Of a stretch of 64,000 bases of DNA, positions 9,164-17,954 are shown one piece after another; the stretch's first letter is position 1, and the number at the start of each line of letters is the position of its first letter. The stretch is taken from positions 868,001 to 932,000 of the forward strand of contig NZ_JSYM01000001.1 in the NCBI RefSeq assembly GCF_000812945.1. Reading direction: 5' to 3'. Below the pieces are notes generated by a model that was not told the origin of the DNA, made no database searches, and was given only the letters and a program-made list of their open reading frames with translations. Made by a program: the position numbers and the translations under genes. This DNA comes from Flavobacterium sp. AED. GTDB taxonomy: Bacteria > Bacteroidota > Bacteroidia > Flavobacteriales > Flavobacteriaceae.

Positions 9164-10027
9164 ATGATTTCATACAATACAAAAGACTGGTTTACTTTTA
9201 TCTTTCGTTTCCATAAAGCAGATACATTTAGAACCTTATTTCCAATAATGCTAGCCATAGGTGCTTATTCTGGAATTATTGGATATTTAGAAGTTGAATA
9301 TTGGCAATTAGCAGACAATAGCTACGTGAAGAATATTACCATCATGCACGGAATGTTGGGTTTTGTAATTTCGTTATTGTTAGTTTTCAGAACCAATACT
9401 GCCTATGACCGTTGGTGGGAAGGACGTAAAATGTGGGGAAGTTTAGTCAATAACAGCCGGAATTTTGCCATAAAATTATCAGTAATCTTACAGGATGAAA
9501 AAGATCGGAATTATTTTAGAAAAATGATTCCGAGTTATGCTTCCATTTTGCACAAACATTTGAATGATGCAGATACCAGTAAACAACTATTTGATGATGT
9601 AGATTTAGAAATTGACCATCACAAACACAAACCCAATCAGGTAGCAAAAATGCTATTTCAAAAAATCAATGATTTATATACTTCAAAGAAAATAACCGGT
9701 GATCAATTGATTATTTTAAATGCTGAAGTATTATCTTTTACTGAAATTTGCGGTGCTTGTGAAAGAATAAAAAACACGCCTATACCTTACTCTTACAGTG
9801 CTTTTATCAAAAAATTCATCTTCTTTTACGTGATGACTTTACCTTTTGGCTATTCTTTCAGCCTTGGTTATTATGTGGCACCTGTTGTTGTTTTTATATT
9901 TTATGTATTGGCTAGTTTAGAGTTAATCGCAGAGGAAATCGAAGATCCTTTTGGAACAGATGAAAATGATTTACCTACTCATAAAATTGCCGAAAACATA
10001 AAGAAACATGTAGAAGAATTAATTTAA
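9164..10027 (+). CDS. Bestrophin-like anion channel family membrane protein (UPF0187)
   Basis: 287 residues with at least four hydrophobic segments. The diagnostic stretch is the early LVFRTNTAYDRWWEGRKMWG, followed by NNSRNFAIKL, which marks bacterial bestrophin homologues. The C-terminal EEIEDPFGTDENDLP motif is the conserved acidic segment of this family. Bestrophins are pentameric ion channels; bacterial homologues can conduct cations or anions. It starts 28 bp after the TolC-like gene on the same strand with no terminator seen between, so it is probably the last cistron of the efflux operon. A direct role in efflux is inference from position only. Confidence 0.88.
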   Translation: MISYNTKDWFTFIFRFHKADTFRTLFPIMLAIGAYSGIIGYLEVEYWQLADNSYVKNITIMHGMLGFVISLLLVFRTNTAYDRWWEGRKMWGSLVNNSRNFAIKLSVILQDEKDRNYFRKMIPSYASILHKHLNDADTSKQLFDDVDLEIDHHKHKPNQVAKMLFQKINDLYTSKKITGDQLIILNAEVLSFTEICGACERIKNTPIPYSYSAFIKKFIFFYVMTLPFGYSFSLGYYVAPVVVFIFYVLASLELIAEEIEDPFGTDENDLPTHKIAENIKKHVEELI

Positions 10028-10187
10028 TTCGTTTTCATAAACACTTTACAAAATGTAAACTATTAAAAAATAGATTCTTCGTTGTTTTCCCTAAATTTTA
10101 TTAAATAACACTCTTAAAACTGAACTTATATTGCATTTTTAGCAGCATAATTCACACAATCTAAAAATAAAAACTATAAAAAAGTAG

Positions 10188-10214
10188 TTAAACGTTTAAA
10201 AAAACATTTAAACG
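10188..10214. promoter_or_regulatory. Overlapping palindromes upstream of the 10291 lipoprotein gene
   Basis: TTAAACGTTTAA (10188-10199) is a perfect 12-bp palindrome with a central CG, a form common in LacI-type operators. It overlaps a larger perfect inverted repeat CGTTTAAA, six bases, TTTAAACG (10193-10214) with 8-6-8 geometry. The block lies about 75 bp upstream of the lipoprotein ATG. A binding role is inferred from symmetry only. Confidence 0.4.
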
Positions 10215-10290
10215 GGTTTATTTTTTATATATAAACTATATGATAATATTTACAAAAACTTAAATATTATTAATAACTAAACTATTTTAA

Positions 10291-11244
10291 ATGAAAAAAA
10301 TTATTTTAATCCTTTTTGTTACTTTAATTGCGTTAAGCTGCAACAATGAGCAAGTTGCTGTTGATAGCCAAGCTATTACTACTAATAATAATTCTGCATT
10401 AACTGCTAAAGCTGCTGCTTCAACCAGCAACTGGGGAGATTATAACATTGCTGTTTCTGTAAGTGCAGATGGTTCTGTGTGGACTTACAATATTACTCGT
10501 GTAAAAGCAAATTCTAAAAATTTAAGCCATTTTATTATTGACCTTAAAAATTGTGGAATTAATAGTGCAACTTTTGGCGATATCCTTTGGGCTACTGTTA
10601 ATGGTAACCCTGCAGACTTATCACCTACAGAAGGTTCTGGAACAACTTGTAACCCACAAGCTACTACAGACAACTTTGTAAAGTTTGCTAATGTTCCAGC
10701 TTCAACAACAGGTTGGACATTAGTGTTGAAATTTGATCGTGGTTACGAAATTTTTACCACTGGAGCTGCTTGGCTTAAAGCAGGAACGTCTTGTAACCAA
10801 GGTGTAATTGCCGCTCCCGGTTGTCCAAAAGAAGAACGTTGCTCTTTTTCACAAGGGTATTTCTTTGCTAATGGAGCTGATAATAATGGAGCAAGTGCTT
10901 TATGGGTAAACGGACTTACTATTGGAGGAATCAATTATACACAGACACAAGGTAATACTGCTTGGTTTATTGACCGTGGTCGCGGTGGAGATCAAACTAT
11001 GAACGGATTTTTCCAACTTGGTGCTGTACGCTTGAGTGGTGCTGAAAGTGAAGTTGCTACTGATGCTGCCATCATTGACGCCTATTTTAACGGAATTAAT
11101 ATATTTACAACAGTTGTAACAGTTAATGCACCAACATACCAATATTTCAATCTTCCTGCTTCATCAGGAGGTTATACTAAAGCTCAGGTTATTGCAGCTG
11201 GAGCTAAAATAGGAGAATACATTGATGTAAATCACTGTAATTAA
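10291..11244 (+). CDS. Exported lipoprotein of unknown function
   Basis: 317 residues with a lipoprotein signal peptide and lipobox LIALSC (Cys about residue 17), followed by a low-complexity Ser/Thr/Ala/Asn linker. I do not recognise a named family. The middle holds a CSFSQGYFFANG segment with GLTIGGINYTQTQG and GFFQLGAVRLSG after it. This resembles the CxxSQGYW-type motif of other secreted Bacteroidota proteins. Cysteines are unusually frequent for a flavobacterial lipoprotein and one lies at the very C-terminus (NHCN), suggesting disulfides. It is monocistronic, with a palindromic block upstream and a good terminator at 11289-11316. Confidence 0.75.
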   Translation: MKKIILILFVTLIALSCNNEQVAVDSQAITTNNNSALTAKAAASTSNWGDYNIAVSVSADGSVWTYNITRVKANSKNLSHFIIDLKNCGINSATFGDILWATVNGNPADLSPTEGSGTTCNPQATTDNFVKFANVPASTTGWTLVLKFDRGYEIFTTGAAWLKAGTSCNQGVIAAPGCPKEERCSFSQGYFFANGADNNGASALWVNGLTIGGINYTQTQGNTAWFIDRGRGGDQTMNGFFQLGAVRLSGAESEVATDAAIIDAYFNGINIFTTVVTVNAPTYQYFNLPASSGGYTKAQVIAAGAKIGEYIDVNHCN

Positions 11245-11288
11245 TTAAAAAATTCTATTTTCCTTAATTATAGATTCATTTTGAAAAG

Positions 11289-11316
11289 AGGTTTTCCGAT
11301 AAGGAAAGCCTTTTTT
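11289..11316 (+). terminator. Rho-independent terminator after the 10291 lipoprotein gene
   Basis: A 9-bp stem AGGTTTTCC / GGAAAGCCT with one G-U pair and a 5-base loop is followed by six T residues. Confidence 0.8.
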
Positions 11317-11487
11317 ATTAGCAATTAAAAATTTTATTTTGACATAATTTTGTCAAATTAGTTAATACCTTTTATAATCGTATTGGATTTTCTTTTAATT
11401 ATTTTGAAGAATAAAAATATGATTGAGAATTAAAAAAATCATTTATTTTCATTAAATTTAAACTTTGTCCTTATTAAGTTTGAAACT

Positions 11488-12414
11488 ATGAATAACAATC
11501 GTGCTTTTATAAATCCACCGCATTTATCAAACGAGAAATCGTTAAAAACATTAGTAGAAAATAGAACTGTTTACTCACTAAATCATTGTGAATTAAACCT
11601 TTTCGAAACCTATGAATCTTCAGCTTTAGTTCCTTTGAAGTTTAATGATTTGGTCGTAACAAGCATGCTAAGAGGTAAAAAAGTAATGCATCTTTTTGAC
11701 GACCCAAGCTTTGATTATTTACCAGGAGAAACAGTTGTTATTCCTTCGAATGTGGAAATGAAAATCGATTTTCCTGAGGCTACAAAAAGTAATCCTACGC
11801 AGTGTTTGGCTTTGGCGATAGACCAAACTAAAATTACCGATACACTGCAATTTTTAAACGAACGGTATCCAAAAGAAGGCAATTCCCAATTCTGGCAATT
11901 GAACTATCAAAACTATTTTTTTTACAACAATGTAGAGCTGGCAACAACCATAAACAAATTGATAAAAGAATGCATGAGCACTTCGATTACCAAAGATGCT
12001 TTGGCCGATTTGACTTTACAGGAATTATTGATTCGAATTATTCAAACGCAAACTGCAAAAGCAATTGATGACGGTTTGTTTATTGACCCAAAAAATCCTA
12101 TTACCCAGGTGGTAGAATTCATCCGATTGAATTTGAAGGAAAACATCAGTATGAAACATTTGAGTGAAAAAGCATGTATGAGCACCGCTTCTTTCTACAG
12201 GCTTTTCAAAAGAGAATTAGGAATGAGTCCAATAGAATTTGTAATCAGCGAAAAGATAAGATGCGCCAAACAATTGCTTAAAAACCCTACGATACAAATC
12301 AATGAAGTTTGCTATTTATCTGGTTTTGAAGATTCTAATTACTTTATTCGGTTGTTTAAAAAATATGAAGGAATTACCCCTAAACAATATCAATTGTTAT
12401 ATATAATAAACTAG
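11488..12414 (+). CDS. AraC-family transcriptional regulator
   Basis: 308 residues. The N-terminal half matches the AraC_N-type sensor domain, for example LPGETVVIPSNVEMKIDFPEA near residues 80-98. The C-terminal 95 residues hold the double helix-turn-helix, with MKHLSEKACMSTASFYRLFKRE and the second-helix signature EVCYLSGFEDSNYFIRLFKKYEGITPKQY. It is convergent with the DUF779/aldehyde dehydrogenase genes, with stop codons about two bases apart. AraC regulator, DUF779 and aldehyde dehydrogenase genes commonly occur together, so it probably controls that pair in response to an aldehyde- or alcohol-related signal. The inducer is unknown. Confidence 0.92.
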   Translation: MNNNRAFINPPHLSNEKSLKTLVENRTVYSLNHCELNLFETYESSALVPLKFNDLVVTSMLRGKKVMHLFDDPSFDYLPGETVVIPSNVEMKIDFPEATKSNPTQCLALAIDQTKITDTLQFLNERYPKEGNSQFWQLNYQNYFFYNNVELATTINKLIKECMSTSITKDALADLTLQELLIRIIQTQTAKAIDDGLFIDPKNPITQVVEFIRLNLKENISMKHLSEKACMSTASFYRLFKRELGMSPIEFVISEKIRCAKQLLKNPTIQINEVCYLSGFEDSNYFIRLFKKYEGITPKQYQLLYIIN

Positions 12415-12416
12415 AT

Positions 12417-12791
12417 TTATTCAATATATTTCAAAGGTTCAAGCGATTTTTCTTCTTCTGGTGTAAAAATTCGATATTCAATTCGGAATGTTTTTTTTAA
12501 CGGTGTTTCCAAGGAAAACCCTCCTACCCCAAATGCATCAATTACATCCAAAGTAAAATGAGCATGCTTCCAATATTCGAATAAATCCTTATCCACCCAG
12601 AATTCAGTGTTTTCTATTATTCCAATGCATACATCGCCCATTCTCTGATAGAATCCACCTTTTTCAAAACATTGTGGTTGTGTTCCCTCGCAACATCCAC
12701 CCGCTTGATAAAACATCAAGTCTCCATGTTTTTCCTGCAATATTTTAATTAATTCTATTGCTTTTTCTGTGGCATCAATTCTTTTTATCAT
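12417..12791 (-). CDS. DUF779 family protein
   Basis: 124 residues. The cysteine-rich signature YQAGGCCEGTQPQCF (about residues 28-42) and the later VCIGIIENTEFWVDK segment identify DUF779. These are small cytoplasmic proteins almost always encoded beside an ALDB/ExaC-type aldehyde dehydrogenase. The function is unknown; the paired Cys residues suggest metal or thiol chemistry, but that is speculation. It lies 75 bp downstream of the aldehyde dehydrogenase gene, and a terminator-like hairpin in the gap could lower its expression relative to the enzyme. Confidence 0.85.
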   Translation of the reverse strand: MIKRIDATEKAIELIKILQEKHGDLMFYQAGGCCEGTQPQCFEKGGFYQRMGDVCIGIIENTEFWVDKDLFEYWKHAHFTLDVIDAFGVGGFSLETPLKKTFRIEYRIFTPEEEKSLEPLKYIE

Positions 12792-12809
12792 CTTTTTTCT
12801 TTTAAAATA

Positions 12810-12841
12810 AAACCTGACAAATTATACAATCTGTCAGGTTT
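12810..12841 (-). terminator. Hairpin between aldehyde dehydrogenase and DUF779 genes
   Basis: A perfect 10-bp stem AAACCTGACA / TGTCAGGTTT with a 12-base loop is followed on the minus strand by TTTATTTTA. As it lies inside a probable two-gene unit it could be a partial terminator. Confidence 0.65.
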
Positions 12842-12866
12842 ACGATTAACCAATAATCTGCAACTA

Positions 12867-14372
12867 CTAAAAGAAACCTAATTTCTTTTTATCATAAGAA
12901 ATCAACATATTTTTTGTTTGGCGATAATGTCCAAGCATCATTTTATGATTTTCACGACCAATTCCTGATTGTTTGTACCCTCCAAAAGGAGCTCCTGCTG
13001 GATAAGAATGGTATTGATTAATCCAAACTCGACCGGATTGTATTGCTCTTGGAACCTGATAAATTTCATGTGCATCACGCGTCCAAACTCCAGCTCCTAA
13101 ACCATACATCGAATCATTAGCAATCGCAATAGCCTCTTCCGTTGTTTTGAAAGTAGTCACAGCCAAAACAGGTCCGAAGATTTCTTCCTGAAAAATACGC
13201 ATTTTATTATGCCCTTTGAAAAGTGTTGGTTTGATATAGTAACCTCCCGCAAGATCCCCATTCAATTGGTTTTCTTCACCACCAATTAACAATTCGGCAC
13301 CTTCTTCTTTTCCTAATTTAATATAGCTCAGAATTTTCTCTTTTTGAACTAATGAAGTCTGAGCGCCCATCATAGTGGTTCTGTCCAATGGATTTCCTAA
13401 TTTAATTGCTGCTGTCCTTTCAATAACTCTGGCAATAAATTTTTCATAAATATCCTCATGAACTAATAATCTGGACGGACACGTACAAATTTCTCCCTGA
13501 TTTAAAGCAAACATTACTGCGCCTTCAATCGCTTTATCAAAGAAATCATCATCAGCATCTCCAACGGATTTCATAAAAATATTTGGTGATTTCCCGCCTA
13601 ATTCTAATGTTACCGGAATAATATTTTCTGTAGCATATTGCATAACTAAACGACCCGTAGGAGTAGAACCAGTAAATGCGGCTTTTGATACTTTTTTGTT
13701 AGTTACTAAAGCTCTTCCAAGTTCTGCTCCAAAACCATTCACAATATTTACAACCCCTGGAGGAAGAATATCGCCTATCAATTCCATTAAAACTAAAATA
13801 GAAATTGGCGTGCTTTCCGCTGGTTTTAAAACTACGGTATTTCCTGCAGCTAATGCAGGAGCTAATTTCCAAACGGCCATCAAAATTGGAAAATTCCAAG
13901 GAATAATTTGCGCAATTACTCCTAAAGGTTCACTCAAAGCAATAGAAACTGTTTGTGAATCCAGTTCAGCAATAGAACTTTCCTCTGCACGAATTACACC
14001 AGCAAAATATCTGAAATGGTCTATCGCCAAAGGAATATCTGCTGCTAAAGTTTCTCGGATTGCTTTTCCGTTATCTATGGTTTCAACGGTGGCAATATAT
14101 TCTAGATTATCTTCAATAACTTGTGCTATTTTATTCAATAAATTGCTGCGTTCTGTAACAGATGTTTTTCCCCATGTCTGAAAGGCTTCATGTGCTTTAT
14201 CAACTGCCAAATCAACATCTACTTTAGTCGAATGTGCAACTCTTGTAAAGACTTTTCCATCAATTGGAGAAACAACATCAAAATATTGCCCACCGATTGG
14301 CGCAACAAATTTTCCTCCTATATAATTATCATACGTTGCCTTGAATTCAGGTCTTTTTACTATATTATCCAT
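12867..14372 (-). CDS. NAD-dependent aldehyde dehydrogenase (AldB/ExaC-like)
   Basis: 501 residues, typical of the ALDH superfamily, which oxidises aldehydes to carboxylates. Motifs in order are [32 protein letters not shown], the nucleotide-binding FTGSTPTGR, the general-base region LELGGKSPN (Glu about residue 262), the nucleophile Cys296 in [11 protein letters not shown], and the C-terminal [10 protein letters not shown] and [13 protein letters not shown]. The GEICTC form and the adjacent DUF779 gene place it with acetaldehyde/AldB-type enzymes. It is divergent from pheT. The nearby AraC-type protein is the obvious candidate regulator. Confidence 0.94.
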   Translation of the reverse strand: MDNIVKRPEFKATYDNYIGGKFVAPIGGQYFDVVSPIDGKVFTRVAHSTKVDVDLAVDKAHEAFQTWGKTSVTERSNLLNKIAQVIEDNLEYIATVETIDNGKAIRETLAADIPLAIDHFRYFAGVIRAEESSIAELDSQTVSIALSEPLGVIAQIIPWNFPILMAVWKLAPALAAGNTVVLKPAESTPISILVLMELIGDILPPGVVNIVNGFGAELGRALVTNKKVSKAAFTGSTPTGRLVMQYATENIIPVTLELGGKSPNIFMKSVGDADDDFFDKAIEGAVMFALNQGEICTCPSRLLVHEDIYEKFIARVIERTAAIKLGNPLDRTTMMGAQTSLVQKEKILSYIKLGKEEGAELLIGGEENQLNGDLAGGYYIKPTLFKGHNKMRIFQEEIFGPVLAVTTFKTTEEAIAIANDSMYGLGAGVWTRDAHEIYQVPRAIQSGRVWINQYHSYPAGAPFGGYKQSGIGRENHKMMLGHYRQTKNMLISYDKKKLGFF

Positions 14373-14607
14373 GTCGTTATATATTTTATTTTATCAAAAA
14401 TAGTCTGCTATTCATCATTAGAATAGCACAATTCATTCAACTAGTAGCATTAAATTTTCATATATGCTTTTTTAACGTTATTTTATTATTTTATTCTTAT
14501 ATATTCATATCTAATACTGTTAAATCATTATTTTCAATACTCCTGAAATGTGACAAATCAGTTATAAAAAACCAAAAAAATTGTTTCTTACTCCAACCTG
14601 CAATCCT

Positions 14608-14615
14608 TATATTTG
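14608..14615 (+). promoter_or_regulatory. Candidate -7 element (TATATTTG) of pheT
   Basis: Exact TAnnTTTG match ending 21 bases before the pheT ATG. A TTG at 14581-14583 lies 24 bases upstream, slightly wider than the usual 17-23 spacing. Confidence 0.5.
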
Positions 14616-14636
14616 CAATCTTATTAAAATTGACAG

Positions 14637-17057
14637 ATGAAAATATCTTACAACTGGTTAAAACAATTCATTAAAATAGACTGGAAATCCGAAGAAACAG
14701 CAGCATTGCTAACAGATTTAGGTCTGGAGGTAGAAATTGTTGAAAAATACCAATCGGTAAAAGGCGGATTAGAAGGCATTGTTGTAGGACATGTACTTAC
14801 GTGTATTCAACATCCTGATGCCGATAGATTAAAAATAACTACAGTAGATTTAGGCAATGGTGTCCCTGTACAAATTGTATGTGGAGCCAGTAATGTTGCT
14901 GCGGGACAAAAAGTTCCTGTTGCTACAATTGGTACTGTATTGTACGATGCAGCAGGTGTCGCATTTTCGATAAAAAAAGGAAAAATACGCGGGCAAGAAA
15001 GTCATGGTATGATTTGCGCAGAAGACGAATTAGGCCTTGGTGAAAGCCATGACGGAATCATGATATTGGATGAAGCTTTAGTACCAGGAACTCCTGCTGC
15101 AACTGTTTTTAAAATTGAAAATGACGAAGTATTCGAAATTGGATTAACACCTAATCGTGCTGATGCAATGAGTCATCTTGGAACTGCCCGTGATTTAAGA
15201 GCGGGAATGTTACAAAGTGGTGTTAATGTAGAATTGATAACTCCTTCAGTAAGTAATTTTAGAGTAGACAAAAGAATATTGAAGATTGATGTCGATGTAA
15301 AAGAAGCTAAACTTGCTCCTAGATATTGTGGCGTTACTATTTCTGGAATTACTGTAAAAGCATCACCAGCTTGGCTGCAAAACAGATTGAAAGCGATTGG
15401 AATAAATCCGAAAAATAATATTGTCGATGTAACCAATTATGTTTTACATGAATTAGGTCAGCCACTTCATGCTTTTGACGCTTCAAAAATAAATGGTAAA
15501 ATAATTGTAAAAACACTTGCGGCAGGAACTAAATTCATAACTCTTGATGACGTTGAAAGAACGTTACACGAGGAAGATTTAATGATTTGTGATGAAAAAG
15601 GACCATTGTGTATCGCAGGGGTTTTTGGTGGGAAAAAATCTGGAGTTTCAGAAAATACAAATTCAATTTTCTTAGAAAGTGCTTACTTTAATCCTGTAAG
15701 TATTCGTAAAACTGCCAAAAGACATCAATTGAACACCGATGCATCTTTTAGATTTGAAAGAGGAATCGATCCTACTATTACTGAATACGCATTGAAACGA
15801 GCAGCTTTATTAATTCAAGAAGTGGCCGGTGGAGAAATAACTTCGGATGTAATTAATGTGTATCCAAAGAAAATAGAAGATTTTACCGTGTTTTTAAACT
15901 TTAGTAAAGTAGCCAAAATTATTGGTCAGGAATTACCAAAAGACACCATTAAGAAAATATTAGTTTCATTAGACATAAAAGTAAACAGTGTTTCTGATGC
16001 TGGATTGGGATTAACAATTCCTGCATATAGAGTTGATGTACAAAGAGAAATTGATGTTATTGAAGAAATTTTGAGAGTTTATGGATACAACAACATTAAC
16101 TTTTCAAAAAAACTAAATGCTACAGTTTCTAATTCTCCAAGAAACGAGGATTACAAAATACAAAATACAATTGCTACACAATTAAATTCTCAAGGATTTA
16201 ATGAAATGATGGCTAATTCATTGACTACAGCATCGTATGTAGCACTTTCTGATGTTTTAAATTCAGAGCATAATGTGACAATGCTAAATCCTTTAAGCAA
16301 TGATTTAGCAACAATGCGTCAATCTTTATTATTTTCGGGATTAGAAGCAATCTCTTATAATATCAATCGTAAAAATGCCGATTTAAAATTATTTGAATTT
16401 GGAAAATCATACCATAATTTCCCTTCAGGTTATGAGGAGCATAAACACTTAACTTTATTCCTTTCTGGAAACAGAAATCAGGAAAATTGGGCTAGTGCGC
16501 AAAAACCCTCGGATTTCTTTTTATTCAAAGGATATGTAAACGGCATACTTTCTAGATTAGGCATTCAAAAAACACAAAATTTACCAGTAACATCTGATGT
16601 ATTTTCTGAAGGAATTGCAATTGGATTTGGTCAAGACATTCTAGTTGAACTAGGAGTAGTTAAAAAATCAATATTAAAACATTTTGGAATAAAACAAGAA
16701 GTGTTTTTTGCTGATTTCAATTGGGCTTTAATTTTGAAATTAATTTCTACCAAAATAAAATATACGGAGATTCCTAAATACCCTGAAGTTCGAAGAGATT
16801 TAGCTTTGCTAATTGACCAAAACGTAACTTACGATAGTATTTACAATATTGCACGTCAAACAGAGAAATCACTCTTGAAAGATATTAATTTATTTGATGT
16901 TTACGAAGGTAGTAATCTTCCTGAAGGTAAAAAATCATATGCTTTAAGCTTTACCATTCAAGATAATTCAAAAACGTTAACTGATGCTCAAATTGATAAA
17001 ATCATGAGTAAATTGCAAAATAATTTTGAAACAGAGCTTGGAGCGAGCCTAAGATAA
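14637..17057 (+). CDS. pheT: Phenylalanine--tRNA ligase beta subunit
   Basis: 806 residues, a full-length bacterial PheT. Starting MKISYNWLKQFIKIDW, it holds an N-terminal tRNA-binding OB domain (about 40-150, with HPDADRLKITTVDLG), the B3/B4 editing region, a B5 domain, the catalytic-like core with LNPLSNDLATMRQSLL, and a C-terminal FDX-ACB anticodon-binding domain starting near IPKYPEVRRDLALLID. With PheS it charges tRNA-Phe in the cytoplasm. pheS is not in the window, so the subunits are encoded apart. A strong terminator follows. Confidence 0.98.
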   Translation: MKISYNWLKQFIKIDWKSEETAALLTDLGLEVEIVEKYQSVKGGLEGIVVGHVLTCIQHPDADRLKITTVDLGNGVPVQIVCGASNVAAGQKVPVATIGTVLYDAAGVAFSIKKGKIRGQESHGMICAEDELGLGESHDGIMILDEALVPGTPAATVFKIENDEVFEIGLTPNRADAMSHLGTARDLRAGMLQSGVNVELITPSVSNFRVDKRILKIDVDVKEAKLAPRYCGVTISGITVKASPAWLQNRLKAIGINPKNNIVDVTNYVLHELGQPLHAFDASKINGKIIVKTLAAGTKFITLDDVERTLHEEDLMICDEKGPLCIAGVFGGKKSGVSENTNSIFLESAYFNPVSIRKTAKRHQLNTDASFRFERGIDPTITEYALKRAALLIQEVAGGEITSDVINVYPKKIEDFTVFLNFSKVAKIIGQELPKDTIKKILVSLDIKVNSVSDAGLGLTIPAYRVDVQREIDVIEEILRVYGYNNINFSKKLNATVSNSPRNEDYKIQNTIATQLNSQGFNEMMANSLTTASYVALSDVLNSEHNVTMLNPLSNDLATMRQSLLFSGLEAISYNINRKNADLKLFEFGKSYHNFPSGYEEHKHLTLFLSGNRNQENWASAQKPSDFFLFKGYVNGILSRLGIQKTQNLPVTSDVFSEGIAIGFGQDILVELGVVKKSILKHFGIKQEVFFADFNWALILKLISTKIKYTEIPKYPEVRRDLALLIDQNVTYDSIYNIARQTEKSLLKDINLFDVYEGSNLPEGKKSYALSFTIQDNSKTLTDAQIDKIMSKLQNNFETELGASLR

Positions 17058-17076
17058 AGCCTATTTTATTCTATTA

Positions 17077-17116
17077 AAAAATCCCAATTCTGAATCTAGA
17101 ATTGGGATTTTTTTTT
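17077..17116 (+). terminator. Terminator of pheT
   Basis: A perfect 15-bp stem (17077-17091 with 17098-17112) around AATCCCAATTCT and its complement, with a 6-base loop, runs into a T tract. Confidence 0.85.
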
Positions 17117-17120
17117 CACA

Positions 17121-17150
17121 AAAAAGTCCTGTATAATTACAGGACTTTTT
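17121..17150 (-). terminator. Terminator of the fasciclin gene (possibly bidirectional)
   Basis: A perfect 12-bp stem AAAAAGTCCTGT / ACAGGACTTTTT with a 6-base loop lies downstream of the minus-strand fasciclin gene, back to back with the pheT terminator. Confidence 0.75.
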
Positions 17151-17183
17151 CAATAAACAACTTTCAACCTCTAATCAAAAAAA

Positions 17184-17738
17184 TTATTGTTTTGGTAATA
17201 CAACTGCATCAATTACATGAATCACACCATTTGATTGATTCACATCTGCAATTGTAACTTTAGCAGAATTACCATTTTCATCAGTAATGTATAAATCTTT
17301 TCCTTTCATCCAAGCTGTTAAAATTCCACCACTAACAGTTTTTAAAGTTGCTTTTCCTTTACCCATTTTAATTGCTTTAGCAATATCTGAGGCATTCATT
17401 TTTCCTGCTACTACATGGTAGGTAAGAATTGTTTGTAACATTTTTAAATTTTCAGGTTTCAATAATGTTTCAACTGTACCTTTTGGTAATTTATCAAACG
17501 CAGCATTTGTTGGGGCAAAAACGGTGAATGGTCCTTTACTTTGTAAAGTTTCTACTAAACCTGCAGCTTTTACTGCTGCAACTAGTGTAGTATGGTCTTT
17601 AGAGTTTACTGCATTTTCAACAATATTTTTAGTCGGATACATGGCCGCTCCACCAACCATAACAGTTTTTTGAGCGAAAGAAGTTGCTCCAAATACTAAT
17701 GTAAAAAATGCAATCGATAAAAATTTTCTAGTTTTCAT
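17184..17738 (-). CDS. Secreted fasciclin (FAS1) domain protein
   Basis: 184 residues: a signal peptide (residues 1-22, ending GATSFAQ) and one FAS1 domain. Diagnostic segments are GPFTVFAPTNAAFDKLP (H1 box, near 87-103) and the C-terminal NGVIHVIDAVVLPKQ (H2 box). FAS1 domains mediate adhesion or ligand binding at the surface; single-domain exported versions are common in Bacteroidota and their ligands are unknown. It is flanked by terminators and stands alone. No sorting domain is present, so the mature protein is probably periplasmic or released. Confidence 0.92.
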   Translation of the reverse strand: MKTRKFLSIAFFTLVFGATSFAQKTVMVGGAAMYPTKNIVENAVNSKDHTTLVAAVKAAGLVETLQSKGPFTVFAPTNAAFDKLPKGTVETLLKPENLKMLQTILTYHVVAGKMNASDIAKAIKMGKGKATLKTVSGGILTAWMKGKDLYITDENGNSAKVTIADVNQSNGVIHVIDAVVLPKQ

Positions 17739-17954
17739 AAAATTTATTTTATTAAGTTATATAAATGCATTTACGCTGCTAGTTTGCTTTTGGTTTTAAA
17801 AAAATGAAATTATTTTCTAAAAAACTAATTTTCAGATACCTATAATTATAAAATAAATTTATTTGCAAATCATTTTATCAGTTATATTTTCAAGAAAACA
17901 CCCAATTGATTAATCAATATATCCTTATTTTTATATTTTTAAATTAAAAGCAAA

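Noticed and set aside
13696..14181. 161-codon open frame antisense to the aldehyde dehydrogenase gene
   Set aside because: The opposite strand encodes a complete ALDH with all motifs; long antisense frames are common over such conserved genes.
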